From: Clonostachys chloroleuca
Lineage: Eukaryota > Ascomycota > Sordariomycetes > Hypocreales > Bionectriaceae
DNA: 64,000 nt
Assembly (NCBI GenBank): GCA_037952775.1
Contig: JBANAY010000001.1
Span: forward strand, 3,286,001 to 3,350,000
Reading direction: 5' to 3'
Shown here piece after piece: positions 12,269 through 26,900 of this stretch. A model generated the notes under the pieces. It was not told the origin of the DNA. It saw only the letters and a list, made by a program, of their open reading frames with translations, and searched no databases. Position 1 is the first letter of the stretch; every line of letters begins with the position of its first letter. Both the position numbers and the translations under genes were made by a program.

Positions 12269-12715
12269 TCAAGCTGGTGCATGGGCAGTTCCAACCGGTT
12301 CAGGTCGCTGGGAGAAGACAAGCTTATACTTGACAATCTCCACGACCTCGAGGTTTTCGCCCTCCTCGGCGTGCGTCCCTCCCGATCCCTCCTTTTCGCG
12401 GTTCTCCCGGCGACGGACAACAGCTAGCGCCCTCGGGAGCTTCTTCACCTGGCCGTGAAGACGCTGGTGCTGCCCAATGAACAGGTGCACCCGGTTCATC
12501 CAATCTGTGCCTTCTTCCCCGGGCTTGTAATCCGGGAACTCGACGCTGCCGAGTTGAAACCCACTGAGAGGCTCGCCTTTGGAGTCGCGAGGAAGATTGA
12601 TGGTTCCTTGCAATTCAAGGATGGCCAGGCCCGAAGGAGTTTGGAGTAGAGTTGGCAGTGGACTTGAGACTGGTGTATCCCGCTTTGTAGGCGGGTATAA
12701 TTTTGTCGAGGCCAT
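12269..12715 (-). CDS. CTF8: Ctf8-like subunit of the alternative RFC clamp loader, 148 aa
   Basis: Ctf8 joins Dcc1 and Ctf18 to form the Ctf18-RFC complex that loads or unloads PCNA and supports sister-chromatid cohesion at replication forks. The single-exon frame starts at the ATG at 12715, reading MASTKLYPPTKRD; the frame is open further upstream, but those residues do not look conserved. Recognisable features are the N-terminal block LLQTPSGLAILELQGTINLP, which is the hallmark of the family, a middle region with FIGQHQRLHGQVKKLPRALAVVRR, and the closing VVEIVKYKLVFSQRPEPV. Size fits the small fungal Ctf8 proteins. It is divergent from RPS6, with a 445 bp shared promoter region. Confidence 0.85.
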   Translation of the reverse strand: MASTKLYPPTKRDTPVSSPLPTLLQTPSGLAILELQGTINLPRDSKGEPLSGFQLGSVEFPDYKPGEEGTDWMNRVHLFIGQHQRLHGQVKKLPRALAVVRRRENREKEGSGGTHAEEGENLEVVEIVKYKLVFSQRPEPVGTAHAPA

Positions 12716-13160
12716 GGCTTTCCCCCTTTTGGAAGCGAAATCGTATTTAAGGTCAAGTTGTGGAAATTCAATTTGGAAGTTTTCTGCTTGTAAATAAATA
12801 ATAAGCCAAAGCACGCGTTCAAGCTGGTAGTTTTCTACCATTGTCTGGTCACAACTCACAATAGATATGTGGCTTGTCATGTGGCTCAGCAGGTGGGGCT
12901 GGACATGCATGAGGCTTGAACAAGGTGCCTTACATAATAATTGATTTGCGGAAAAAAAGTAACGGAGCGGGAAAGCCTTTCACCGCACTTTTTTTCTGAG
13001 CCTCCGTTTGATTGGCCACGCATTCTGCCATCGGCAGGTAGCCCTAGCACCACACACTTTCTATCATTTCGCCCAAATTTTGTAACCTCCATCCATCCCG
13101 CAAATCTACAACAACTTTCACAGCCAGGTCAAGTACACTTGCACCACCACAACTGGCAAG
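12716..13160. other. Divergent promoter region CTF8 / RPS6
   Basis: 445 bp between two start codons pointing outward. It contains A/T runs near 12950 and 12990 and a C-rich leader before RPS6. I did not find a known ribosomal-protein promoter element that I could defend. Confidence 0.5.
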
Positions 13161-14373
13161 ATGAAGGTAAGTCGACACCACCTGTTCAAGGAATGCATCT
13201 GGGAACATGAAGACGAAGTTCGCTATCAATCAAACATTCGAATTGGGAGCTTCCCGGCGCCGCGATGTCAACGCGAACTTTCTCGACATGCCAGATTTCC
13301 TGTATCGTATGCATCCATGATCCTTAATACTAATAATCAATCCAGTTGAACGTCTCCTACCCTGCCAATGGCAGCCAGAAGCTCTTCGAGATTGAGGATG
13401 AGCGCAAGACCGCCATCTTCACTGAGAAGCGCGTACGTCCGATCCATCACACGACCCGCAACGAGAAAAAAAGAACATCAGACTAACATAATGGGAATCC
13501 AGATGGGCGCTGAGGTCCCTGGTGACTCCGTCGGCGACGAGTTCAAGGGCTACATCTTCCGCATCACCGGAGGAAACGACAAGCAGGGTTTCCCCATGAA
13601 GCAGGGTGTCCTCCACCCCAACCGTGTCCGCCTCCTCCTCTCCGACGGCCACTCCTGCTACCGCCCCCGCCGCACCGGCGAGCGCAAGAGAAAGTCGGTC
13701 CACGGCTGCATCGTCGGCAACGACATGTCCGTCATCGCCCTCTCCATCGTCAAGAAGGGCGACGACGAGATCCCCGGCCTCACCGACGTCGTCCACCCCA
13801 AGCGCCTCGGCCCCAAGCGCGCCACCAAGATCCGCAGGTTCTTCGGCCTCACCAAGGATGACGATGTATGTCTTTCCCCGCTGCCATACTCGATCATCGC
13901 CTACTCGGGGCTGCAACCACGGCAGTGGCAGTCCCAGTAGAGAGTGAGAGGGTCCCGTCCCTACGAAGAGGACGGGAGGCGACAATCCAAAACTAATATA
14001 GAGATGAAAAAACTAATGAGCCACCCCACGATAAATAGGTTCGCAAGTACGTCATTCGCCGCGAGGTCCAGCCCAAGGGCGAGGGCAAGCAGGCCTACAC
14101 CAAGGCTCCCAAGATCCAGCGTCTTGTGACTCCCCAGCGTCTCCAACACAAGCGCCACCGCGCCGCTCTCAAGAGACGCCAGGCCGAGAAGGTCAAGGAT
14201 GAGGCCGTACGTTTCCACTTAGCTCTTCCCTTGCCAATACCCTGGCCACTGTTCACAGCTAACATTCCTTCTTGCAGAACGAGTACGCTCAGATCCTCGC
14301 CAAGCGTGTTGCTGAGGCCAAGGCCAACAAGGCCGATGCTCGCAAGCGTCGTGCCAGCTCTATCCGCAAGTAA
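13161..14373 (+). CDS. RPS6: 40S ribosomal protein S6, 239 aa
   Basis: Component of the small ribosomal subunit and classical target of TOR-dependent S6/AGC kinases. Exons: 13161-13166, 13346-13432, 13503-13865, 14039-14206, 14278-14373, summing to 720 nt in frame. The first coding exon is only ATGAAG, two codons. The protein begins [18 protein letters not shown], contains [20 protein letters not shown] and ends KRRASSIRK, so the C-terminal phosphorylation motif RRxSS is kept and, as in other fungi, the long vertebrate tail is missing. Strong bias for C-ending codons in the middle exons fits high expression. Confidence 0.98.
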
Positions 14374-14955
14374 AGGTCGGGCGTTCTTAGTGAAAAATAA
14401 AAAGGGGCAGTCCATACCCACGTCTTCCAATTTTGCGTGCGTTGGGAGTGAGGAATATCATGAGCTCACGTTTGAGCTAGCGCTGGCTGTATTAGGCATT
14501 CTGGGAAATTCCAATCAATTCTTAATGCCGTCTGCGTATCTGCTCTGTGTATCATCATGCTCCGTAGTTGTTATAAAGCCATACCCACCAGCGAAATGAC
14601 CTCGTCGTAGTCTACGCATCTTGAATGCAGCCAGAGGAGAACTGTGCGGATGTCAACTACAGTTACTTATTGGTGCAATAGGGGATGTTCAGGTAATCCT
14701 TAACACTCTGAATTATTGCCAATGCGGCACAACACTATGCTAGCTACTACACACTGTCCTCTCCCTACGTTTGTTAGGTATGTAGCCCCTGCTACTACCT
14801 TCAATCAGCCCCCAAGAAGCAGTTAAGACCTGCACTTCCCTCCTGCTTCTACATATGGAAACCAATGGCGACAAACCCTGTTCTCTCATTTGGCCTGACA
14901 GATATCTTTTCCATCGAGGCATTGCTGTAGCTCTGCAAAGTGGCGAATCGAGTAT
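14374..14955. other. Convergent 3' spacer between RPS6 and the HECT ligase
   Basis: Two transcripts end here from opposite sides. No gene is seen. Confidence 0.5.
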
Positions 14956-17900
14956 CTATGCGAAACCAAAATATTCGCTTCCAGCGGTAATGGCCTTCAT
15001 CAATTGTGATCGTAAAGCATCGTAGCTTTCGTACTCGGGGATATCGAGCTCTAGAAAATAGTCAAGTTAATAATTTGAAGATAAAAACGTAGACATGTAG
15101 GAAGCAAGTTTGTAATAACGTACGGTTAAAGCAGGTATGAGAGGTGGGGAGTCGGTCCTTGTTGCCATAGTCTCTATGGATGTTGAATCGATTGACACCA
15201 TTCATGCCTTCTAATTCCTTGAAACCATTTAGAGGAACCTTGCTGGTTCCGGTAACAAATTGGAGTAATTTGGCTCTCTCTTCCTTGTCAAAGGAGCGAA
15301 CAGCTCTCCAGAACCACTGGATCTGTGGGGAAGAGGGATTGTAATTTTGATACTCAGTGTTGCTCTTCCAGTCGTCAACATCGATATCAGGAAGTCCAGA
15401 AATGAGGAGTTCGAGTTCCTGTTCATTGAAAATCGAAATGAGCTCTTCGGGAATGATATCATGGAATCCTAAGAACAAGGTTAGATTCAGCGACTTTGTA
15501 AGATTTATAGAGAGGAGGCAATGCACTTACCCTTCAAAAAGTGTTCCATCTGGTCTTTAACTGATGAAAGAAGTTTGTGTTCAACTACGAGGCGGACATA
15601 GTCCTGCTTGTTTTCGTCTGTCACAGGTATTTCCCGCCCATTGGGGATAAGATCCACCACTTTAGTAACACCAAACTCATCGTCCTCCACTGAGAAGGTT
15701 TCAGTGATGATGTCGGTGATGTCATTCTCCAGCATCCAGCAAAGCGATTTGTAGTAGTCTGGGTCGAATGACTCCATATCCTTTACCGAAACAGATTTGC
15801 CAAGAATGCGCTTGTAGACAGCGCGACTGAAGTAACAGTCCAGAACCCGGCCTTCATAGAGGGCCTTTCCAATGATGCGGCCAATAAACTTGAAGAACAT
15901 CAAGTGTTCGTCATTGATGCCGCTGAGTTTGTTTGGATGGAACGTGGTTCGATCTGATGACACTGGAATGAAGAGAGCATAATTGGCATCGAACATCTGT
16001 CGGGCCAGAACCTGGAACCACTCTCGTGTAACGCCACCAGCGTCAACTCCCTCTTCTCCGTGGAAACGGATATTGAGTTTCCCGAACTTCATCTCATCTC
16101 CGGATTTGAAGTACAGTGATTTGAACGAATCGTGGAAGACTTGGTCGCGACGGACTGACAAGTTCAAGGTGGGGAAAGAAGGCCGGCCGTGGTGAGGTTG
16201 GCCCGAACGGGAATGCACGCTTCGATTGAAGTAGTTTCTCTTGTTGTCAAATTCCAGGACTTTCGGGTTCTTAACCAAAAGAGCAAAAGTGCCAGACATG
16301 AGCTTGGGATTATTTCTGACCAACTCGTTCAAAATCCGACGATGGTCCTCAGTGAACGAAAAGAAAAGACTGGCGGTACGTGATTCAGGAGGGGGACTAG
16401 ACAGCACCATCTCCTTGCTCAACTGAGCTTGAGAAGGATCATCTTGAGTAGTCGTGTTCTTGCAAACAACCATGAGAGATTCGATCAGTGGCAGCAAAAT
16501 GGTAGCAACATTGAACATGTTCTCTCGCTCGTGTATAGCTGTCAAGCATGCACCGAGCTTGTCCCACATGGCAGAGAAAGTTGAGTTGTGGTAGAGAGAT
16601 GTGACCAGGTCTTGCTTTTCACTGTCTGGTTTGTCATTTTCACCACCACTGGATTTCTTCTTGCCGTCGAACAAATGATCGAGAGCCGTCAAGACTCTGA
16701 GCAACTTGTTTTGCTCAGATGCTCCAGGGGAGAATTTCGACAGCGCGACACCTTGAATCTCAGTTCCTGATGTTGCTTTTTCGATATGCGGGAGTAGCTC
16801 ATCAAGGTCGGTCACAATGTTCTCGCTAAGAAGCCTGGCCTGACGTACCAATTCTTGGCCGAAGACAGACCTTGCTCCTGGCACAGTGGAGAGATTCTTG
16901 ATCGTGTTGATTGTATTCTGGAAAGTTTTGGAGCTGCATTCCCTTGCCACAAATACTCTGATTACAAGGGTAAGGTTTTGTGGAGGGATCACAGGAGGCT
17001 GAATCTGGCGAGCTTTCTTTCGAGAATCATCCTTCTGGCTTGTCTTTGCATCATCTCCTGCTGATGGGCCACCCTCTGTGGTTGTTGGTTGGTTGGGGGC
17101 TGCAGACTCCCCGCTGGCCTGTCCAGCCGCGGCGGAAGGTTCATTTGGCTCCTGGTCTGCTTGGGCGTCGGCGGACTTAGGCGCAGACTCCTCGTCCACT
17201 TCTTCCTCTGCTTCCTTTCGGCGGCGATCCAAGGCTAATAGGGGAATTGTGACGCGATTCAGTAGATCCGCTAGATGGGTCATCACGACCGAGCTCTCCA
17301 TCACCAGATCCCGGTCGAGCAGAGTGAGCAACGAGTTGATGGCGTACTTGTGAGCCTTGGTGTCTTTTGATTTACCTTTACGGCCAAGGGTCTTCCTAAG
17401 AGTTGAACCCACCGTCTCATGCTCGGTTAAGAAGAGCCAAGGGATCCCGGGGTTTCGTGTACATAGATCAACAAGAAGATCCAAGCATTGCTGAACAATA
17501 AGCAGTGGCGATGTTTCGGAATTTGTTTGACTTGTGATGGTAGAATTCAAAGCCGTCAAACTCTTTTTGAGGCTTTGAGGAGTTTTCTGCTCCAGATCCT
17601 TCTCTCTATTGTGTCTCCTGGCCTTGAGCGACAGATGGCTGAAGCTTCGGTCGACAGCACTCATGTCCGTGCTACCTTCCTGGAGGATCTGAAGAATTGT
17701 GCTGATTACCTCCAGCCTATTTTGTCGGTTCTCACAAACATCGGCAAACACACTAAAAAGATAGTTGCGGATAGATCCCTGCTGGGCAATAAACATCAGC
17801 CGCACAAGTGTAGCTACTCCGGCCTTATCCAGCATTTGAACGACGGTACGACGCTGTGGCTTGCTTTCCGTGGCTGCAGGGGGCGGGGGTTGCTGTCCGG

Positions 17901-20900
17901 TCCTGGTGATGGCGACAGGTCGATGCCCCGGGATGGGGTGTGGTACCGCGTTGCTCCGCTGTAGCCTTCGAGCCTGTTCAGCCATCTCAGGGGGGAGGTG
18001 TTCCATGATTTCACTGCCCTGCTCCAGAAGGACCTGGTCTCGAAGCTCCTGGGGGAAGGTGAGTAGAATGCTTGCTGTATCCATGTCACCGGAAACTATT
18101 TCGGGTCCACCAGATGAGGCAGCTGGGCGGGAGTTTCCATTATCTCGACGTCGTTGCTCTTGAGCCTCTTGTTGTTCTATTTCGCGTCGAAGTTGGACTG
18201 GCAGAGCATCAAGGAATTCTTGGAATGCCACGGTAGATTCTCCAGCTGGTGCTTCTGCTCGAGCTTCAGATCGTCTGGCAGAAACGGCTTGAGCAATCAC
18301 TTCTTCCCTGAACTCTTCTGGTAAGGCTGCCAGATAATCAGGGTCAATTCCCAAGTCTGTTACGTCAATTTCCTGATCCCCGAGCATAGCCATAACGCGG
18401 GGTTGATCCGAAGGAACAGAGGTGTTGGAAGGGGCTGCGTCGTTGGCCTCGGCTCCTTCGATTCCTTCCATCGCGCTGCCGCCATCGGGGCCTGGGCCGG
18501 ACTCCTGGCTGGCTTGAGAGTCGTTGTTTGCCGCAGCTTCTGACGCAGCACGCGCGGCGGCTTCTCGCTCTTCTGCTTCGAGCTTTTCTCGTGCAGCCTT
18601 TTCCTCGGCCTCCTTTGCTTCCTTAATGCGACGTTCTTCTTCTTCTCGCTTGAGCCTCTCCTCCTCTGCACGCTTCTTTCTTTCAGCTTCTTCGGCCATG
18701 CGCTTCTTCTCTGCCTCCACAGCGGCAGGTGTAAGAATGGCCGAGATCATGTTGCTCAGTTTCGCTGCTTCGGCTACCAAGGTTCCGCCAAAGAGCATCC
18801 TTGCCTCCTCTTCATATCTATCCAGCGTATTCTGGGCAGTGAAAGAAACCGCTTGCCAAGGCTCTTGCACCACATTTTCTCGGCGTTGTTCGATACGAGT
18901 AGCTCGCAGACCCAATTCTCGGGCGTCACGCGTTCCACTAGGGCCTGTTATGTGAAAGTGGAAGGCTTGGCCATTGCGCCCCATTACTGGCAGAATGTCC
19001 ATCAATTCACCGAGGAAGCCCATGGGTCCATCTGCTCCATGGCGGCCCATACCACCGAGTAGCCCCTCTGGTAATCTCACACCAATAGAGTGACTGTGTG
19101 GTGCTCGCCCAGCACTCTCAGGTCCTTGGTCGACACGTCGCAGAAGTGGATTCATCCCGTCTTCAGCATTATTCTGCGAGCCAGTTGACCGGTGGTGTCG
19201 AGAGAAGAAGCTGCGGAAGTCTCCGAGGGGGTCTCCAGGAGCACCGGCGACAAACCCAGGGCCAATGGGGAAAGGACTACGATTATCCATTCTAGCGAGA
19301 ATCCGGCGTCGGTTGCCTCCGTTGTTATCCAGCAAGACAAGACGGTTTCTGTCAGTTTCAGCGCCAAGACCATCCCACCCAAGAGCTGGCATGGGAGGTG
19401 GTTGTTCATCCACTATCATTGGTCAGCTAAGTCACTCTCGGACAGGTCTTTGTTGATTGGGAGTTGATTGGGAATACATACAAGGAAACCCGTCATCATA
19501 GATGAAAGCCTCGTCGTCAACATCTTCCTCGTCTTCTTCTTCATCTATTTCTGTTAGCTGAGAATCCTGGCAAGTTCGGGAAATCATTCACATACCATCA
19601 TCATCATGTCCACTTTCAAGATAGTGTTCATCCATCAACTCAGGTTCATACTCCTCTCCTTCGATCAGGGCCCGGGCCATGTTACCCAGCAGATCGGCCG
19701 GAGGTGCTATGTTGTGAATATGAGCTTCGTCCATGTCTTGGCCTGCGGCTTCGTAATCCAAGTCGTCAGCCTCGATGTCGCCGTCTTCGTCTTCTTCATC
19801 CTCGACATCGTCATCGCTCTCCCAGTCAGATGCCCCATCGTCTTCCATTGGGTTGCCTTGTTCGTCAACAATCTCCACCCGGGACTCGACACTTTCCATA
19901 TCGGCGGAGTCCAAATCATCATCATCCTCACTATCATCGTCATCATCTTCCTCATCTTCGTCTTCATCCATGATGACCTCGACAACTTCAGGGTCACCTG
20001 GAAGCCCCTCGATTTCTCCCATCTCACTATCTTCGCTAATATTGTCCTGGTCATCATCCGAGATATCTTCATCGTCGTAATCCATCTCGTCATCGTACTC
20101 GTCACCATACATATCTTCGCCATCTTCATCTTCTTCTTCCGATTCATCCACGTCTCTCCCAGGCTCGAGCATACCAAGGGAAGAGTTGCGATAGAGGTCG
20201 GGGGTTTCTTCTCGGTCGTCCTCCAAGTCGGAGAGAGACGAAGTAGACCCAAACTCATCATCGCCACTGTCTGCAACAGAGCCCGATGGTAACAGGTTTG
20301 TGTGGCTTAGTTCTTTAGCCGTGTCCGTCAGAACACGAAGAACACGGAGGATATACTTAATCGAACGCTTTACACCAGGGTAGTTCAGGCTAATCTCGGC
20401 GATAGACGCCGTGAGTTTTTCCAAATAGCCCTTCTCGTACATCAGCCGACGCAGCTGGGCTTGAGACCTTACTTGGTTAGGATCACTGTTTCGAGACCCA
20501 GTGTGTTCTCGATCTCTCTCCCCAACCATCTGGTTCATCAGCTCAGCCAGGCTCTGCATCCGAGAATAACGGGTTTCGAGCGATTCTTCAGAGTTCGGGG
20601 CTCTCTCGTAGGCCTTTAATATAGTGTCAAGCACAAACTTGCGGACAAACTGAAGATCAGGTTCGTCGTCATATGCAAATTTAGGTAGGTCGCGATCAAC
20701 CGGTCTCTCCCTAGTTTTCCCAACAAGTGCCACCAGGAGTTTCTGAGTGTGTACTGCAGTTGCAGACTTTTTCTTGTATGCGATAGAATCAACCGGGCCG
20801 TTGAGGCTACTTTGACAGAGTAGATCATAAATCAGATAGTTGAGGACACTCGAACGAGGCTTCACTGGTGTGCTAGTTGGTAGCGGAGGTGCGTTACGTT

Positions 20901-23900
20901 TAAAGTTGATAAATTCAACTTTGGTCCTGTTGTAACTCTGAAGGAGCTCTGTCAAGCAGTTGAGCAGGAAGCATCGATAGACGAAAATTTGATGCTCCTC
21001 GGATTTGAAGATAGGGCGAGCCGTCTTCTTGTCCTTGACATCAGATGCAGTACTCTCCGGGCCAGCGGTGTCTGTGATACCATGATCTGGGACCTCCCCT
21101 TCGGTCTTTGCCTCACCTCCTAGAGGGGCTAGCCCCTTATCATCGACATCCCGGTAGTTGATCAACTCACTGAGTAAGAAGTGGACGACGCCATCTGAGT
21201 TCTCGACAACAGGTCGCTTGCTCTCGTAGTGGTGCCTAGGGGCATCGATCATGTCCTTATCGGCAGGTTCAGTTGACTCTTTCACATCCGACTCCTCCGG
21301 CGCACTGGCGCTTGCTTGCTCCCTGCTTGTGTTGGATCTGCTGTCTGATTTCAGGCAAAGGGTCGCTTGCCGGCCATGCTCTGACGCAGGGCTCCACTTG
21401 TAGAATTCAACCAACTCGTTTGTAACTTCCACGAATAGGCTGGGGGCACGAAGTGCGAGAGGTGCCATGTGTCGGAGATATGCCGAAATATCGGGTTGTC
21501 CGCGCTGGCTCCTTGTGATGTTCGTAAAATCATTCTTGATCTCCGCGCGGATGATCTGCTTGACGAGTTCCTCGTCCTCTACGACATGGCGCAGTACAGT
21601 CATGATGTATGAATTAGACTTGCTGTGCTTCATGCGTTCAGCGCCCGTAGCAGCGAGCTGTTTCGCCATGAGGAACAGTCGTTGCATGTTTCGTTTTTCG
21701 CCGACCTGTCGAGCAAGAACCCGGTTGCGGGTTAAAATGACGAGAACCCGAAGAACCGAGGTGACAAGAACCTCTTCCTTGCCAACACGAGGAACGAGAT
21801 CCAGTGCGAAGTCGAGGAGCTCCCTCCTCTGAGATTCGTTGACCAATGGATCAGGCATTCTCAGTACCGGTTCCGCGACGTCGTCATCCAGAGATTTTGG
21901 AGGTTTCCATTGCGCAGCCACAGGTCGCTCATCGTGACGAAGTAAAGTCTCCAAGACCAACAGAATATAAGGGATCCACGGGGGCAAGTCTTCGCCTGGC
22001 ACTAAGGGAGGAATATTCAAGAACGAGGTAAACTCCTCCACCTTATCTTGCAGATTGTCAAGATTGTTGCTGAAGAAGGTTTCGTCTTGTAGGAGCAAGG
22101 CCAAGAGATGGGAATATGATGCAATGCATTTTCCATTCTTTTTCTTTTCGTCCTCATCAAAAGCCAGAGAAGAGAGTGCTAGCGTCACCGTTGAGCAAAC
22201 CTCAACATGCATGTCAGCATTTTCATGGCGGATAACCATGGCCGTAATGAGTTCCGAGACTTCAATAGCACATTCGGGATGCGTGCGAATCACATCCAAG
22301 CATCTGTCTATCAGATCTTTGCGCAGATCTGAACGTTGCTTATCAAGATCCTCTTTAGTGGCCGTGAACTCTGAATGTTTATGCTTGTCTGGATTACCGG
22401 CAGCATCAGAAATAGAACCAGGGGCCACCACTGTTGCCGAGTGGCTTGTAGAGGCACCTCCCGCTCTTGCTTCTTCGGTGTCTTCCGGGGACCGGTCAGC
22501 AGAACCGCCTGGGTGGTCACCATTGAAATCATCCAATGACATTTGATCAGCGTCTGATGACGTTGTCCTTTGGGATGAGGGTCGGTCTGTCCTTGTATGA
22601 TGGTCATCAGCCAGAGCTGATAGATCGGCATCGGCTTGTGGAATTGGATTTCTTGCGCCACCAATGCCCGAATTGTGGGCTCTGCAATACTCCCGAGCTG
22701 GGAGCTCATTTCCATTGGCTCGGAACACCGCTTCATGAACGAGACCTTCGTCGAAGTTTTCATTCACCAGATCGCGAACTAGCCCACGGACTGGGCCCCA
22801 ATTGAACCGCGAATCGGTGTATGCCAGCAAATAGAAGGGTTTCTATGAAAACATTAGTCATTAGTGGCCGGTGTATAAGAAGGCCTCACCATTGAAAATA
22901 GATGACTTACCTTGTCTTGAGGTGTGGATGAGGGCTCATGATCAGCAGCAGAAATCAGTTTCAGGATTTCAATCAGCCGTTTAGCGGTATGCTCAGGTAC
23001 TTTCTCAAGAAGGGAAGAGTCCCACAACTTGGAAATGGAGGGCAAGATAGACGCTCGCAATTCTACCACGAATTGTTGGAAAATATGTGGAACTGTCTGC
23101 GACCTGTCAGTCTGCCGTTGGAGATTGAAGTAATTGCTCGTATCGATGATGTTCTTTCCATTGCACAGAATGAGATAGAGGTCAAGGATCTTCTTCAGCC
23201 CGAATGTGGCGACTTTTGCCTTCGATGAGTCTTCAGGCTGGTTGTCGCCTCCCTGACGCACGCTGCTAGCGAACGATTCAAGCATCAAACTCAACAGCTC
23301 TACTAAACCCAGCTCCTTGAATGCAAGTAAAACAGGTATGATGAGTTGTGGGTTAGAGCGCTCGCCATGTCTCGTGGAGGCTTCACGTTGTTAGTCGGGA
23401 CCATGGGCACGATACAATGGGCTAAAACTTACGATGTTCAACTAGCATCTCATGAATGCAGTGGAGCATGATGATCCAATAATGGAAATCTTTGGAGGTT
23501 GGGCTTTTTCCTTCGACAGAGGGACGCAGATACTTCAAAATTGAGTTCGCCAGCGCTTTGGCAATCTCGATGTGCCGGGGTCGTGGGTATGGATCACCCT
23601 GATGCTGATCCCGACGGGGCAGAAGGGCTCTTCCCAGTGACTGGAACAAGGGAAAGGTGGTCGGGATCATAGGATGCAGCACATTTCGGAAAACCTCGTA
23701 ATTCTGATATTGGGAGCTAGACTGCTCTTGCTCTGTTGGGTTACTGGAGTCCGTGCTACTCTCAGTTCTTCCCAAAGCATCAGGGATGGATGCCTGTCCA
23801 GCCTCATTCCCTGAGATTGTAGGTTGAGGGAATCCATCAAGAGGAGAGCTGCGTCTAGAGGACCAGCTTTGGGGAACCATGGTCAACTGACCAGCCTCCT

Positions 23901-26900
23901 CAGCGAGGACGCCGGGGAAGAGTGGACCGATAGAGCTGACAAGATGCAAAAACTTATCATAGACATTGACAGGGTAAAATGAGAGAGTGTTTGATCTCGA
24001 GGAGGTCTGGAAGCATTCAGAAATAATCTTGATGAATGTCTGTGCGTTAAGGAGGGCCTTGACCATGGCAGTACCCTTTTTGGCATTCCAAGGTATTTCA
24101 GCTTCTGTCGCTGGTAGTGAAAACCCTGGTGCAATGAAGGGAGCAAAGATGGGAGGAACAGGCTCTCTCTTCGAGGCAATAGGTTCAAGAAAGTCAATTG
24201 CAGCCTGGGCACGGTTCAGGACCGACGGTAGTCCGCGAACAGGAGCAGATTCGACCAACTGGGACACTACTTGAGCCAACACACGGGATGCAAGCGAGTC
24301 ACCAAAGCTTGCGGTCAGGCTAGGCGATTCGCAAATGTCAAGTAAAAGTTCCAGACCACCCTTATCAGCAAAGTTGCTCTTCAGGACTGAGTTGTTCAAA
24401 AATGCAGATAAGAAACTTGACATCGCGAAAATATAAGGAGTAAATGAGTTCTCCGAAGTCTCTTTTGAGGGAATACGGATTGTTGGGGCAAGTCTAGGCA
24501 GGTCTCCTGGACCTGGACCAGCATCAATCATTGGCGTATCGTTGTCTTGCGATGAAGAAGAATCGTGTGCATCAGCCGACTCAGAGACCTCGCTCAATGT
24601 GCCATCAGAGGAAATAGAGATAATTTTTCCATCGGAGTCCTTCAAAAGCAGTTTTGTGCCCCAGCCATCCGTCTGGGCTTTTCGAATTCCCATAAATCGA
24701 ACACGAGCCACCAAATCAATGACAGCGTTTGAGATGGAGGTTCTCAAGGCAGGATGGTGACGAGCAAGTTCGTCAAAGTTTCCACCAACGTTACTAGCAA
24801 GATCGGCGTCACTTTCCATACATTTAACGTGAGCAGGGCTGAGAAAGATTTCGAAATATTTCTCGAAAGCCCGTGATGCCACGACCAATTTCATTCCAGC
24901 ATTGTTCAGCGAAATTGAATTCAGAACATGGGGGATCACGTTGATAGTCTCCGACGTTGGCAAGATCCCTGCTGCACACGGCTTGGATCCGAGCACTCGC
25001 ATCATCTCCTCGGTCGGCGGGTGGGGGCGGTCGTCGTGATCATCAATATCCGCCATTAGGGCTGAACTACCAGGGCTCTCAGGTTCATTTTCCGCAGCCT
25101 CGTTTGTTTTCTGATCCTTGGAAACCTCATCGGGGATTGCCTGGCTTGTAATAGCTTCCAGATAGGTTTTGATGAGCCCGGAGTCGAGGATGACGGTAAA
25201 ACTGGTGGGGTCGTTGTTGATGAAGTCGCTCAGAATGGTCACACTATTGGTCCAATCAACTGAGCCGAAGCTTTCTTTGTCTGCGATAACTTGTTTCAGA
25301 CTTGAGAGCAGGTCTGATTTATCGGCCAAGTTTCGAAGAAGTCTATCTGTGTTGCCATTATAACTGTAAGAGTTCGACATGATGTGGTGAATAAATTTGA
25401 GAAGCCACCTAAGGGTCTGCTGTTGATGATAGGGGATCTTATAGTCTACGGCAATCGATCTGTGATCGGGGCCGGTCCCCTTGCCAGACTCCATCAGGCT
25501 GAATGCCGTCTTGACTGTATCAACCACGAGGTCGGCAACACCATCTAATCCGTTGGCGTTGAAAAAGGCAGTGAATGCGTTCTGGTATGTCCAAATCAAC
25601 CCATCCAGAAACGCAACGACCATAGAGTGGTGGCGCTGTGCAACTTGGGAACGGATCTTAAGAATCTCGACAAGAACTTCCATAAGCCCTGCGGAAACCA
25701 TCTCAGGCCCAACCCTAGTGTGCATTGATAAATGCAATGTCAGCGAGAACAGACTGTTACGCCAGTGATCCAAGTCAGTAGCAAGTTCACCCTCTTCAGC
25801 GCTGTCATCCATTTTCATCCCAACAACAGCCTTGCGAATTACGTAAAGGAGAATTCCATGGTTAACGTTGGCGTTCAAGGCTGACAATACATCTTGACAT
25901 CGAGCATTGAAATTCGAAACAGCTTCAAGGAGAGCCAATGCAATACTCTGCAGCCAAACGGGGAACTCTGGATGATTGCTCGTAGAGGGGTGGATCATTT
26001 CAGCAAGCTGGTACACCAGTTGGAATCTTCTCATCTCCTCGGCATCTTGGCGTAGGACCTTTTCAACAAAGATACTCTCGGTATGGATATATGCAAGGTT
26101 GGTAATTGCTAATAGTCGCGTGGCCAGGAGGCACTGCCTATCTTCTACACGATTTCCTGTCAAAGCCTTGGCAACCCGGAGACGGTGAAAGACCTCGTAC
26201 TTGACCGCGGGGGGCATGTCGGCCGGGCAGCGCGCAACTAGATCCGAAATAGGAGTCGTCGTCACTATATTTTGAGTGAGTTCAAAAGTCTTGTGGCTAG
26301 GTGTACTGGAATCCTCGTTAAATCCCGGGGTGCGAGGACCCAACGGAGACGAGTCTTCTGCCTGCGCTTTTGTCTTAGGAGTACTTTGATGGGGAGAGTT
26401 CATCGTCGAGCTCCGCCTCAAAGGTGTAGGTGTTGATGGCAAATTGAAGCGTGTGCTCTCGGTATTTCCATTGTTGTTGCTATCTTTGCTGTTGTCCGGG
26501 ACATGATCGATAGGGTAGTAGGCCACCTTGATGTCTCCCCACCCGTTCCAGTTGTGTCCTTCAGAGAAGGCCACAGATGAAAGATCATTTGCGTGCATTG
26601 GACCCAAGCTTTTGCTGCTGTGCCCGTGTGCTCTTTCTTTTCCTTTCGAAGTAGAAGATGGGGTTGCTGTTGGAACAGACTCGGCAAGGCTAGCGATCGG
26701 CGTGCGAATGAAGGGCTGGGCTAGCTGTTGAACTCGATCGAGGTCGATACTGTAATGGTTGGCAAGAAGTGCACTACTAATGTGTCGTGATGCGTTTCCT
26801 ATACGCCGGACCGACGCTTGATATCTTTGGGCCAGTTCGGATCCAACCTCGAGAGCTGCATTCAAAATATTCCAGGACGTTGAATTCAACAAATCGTTCA

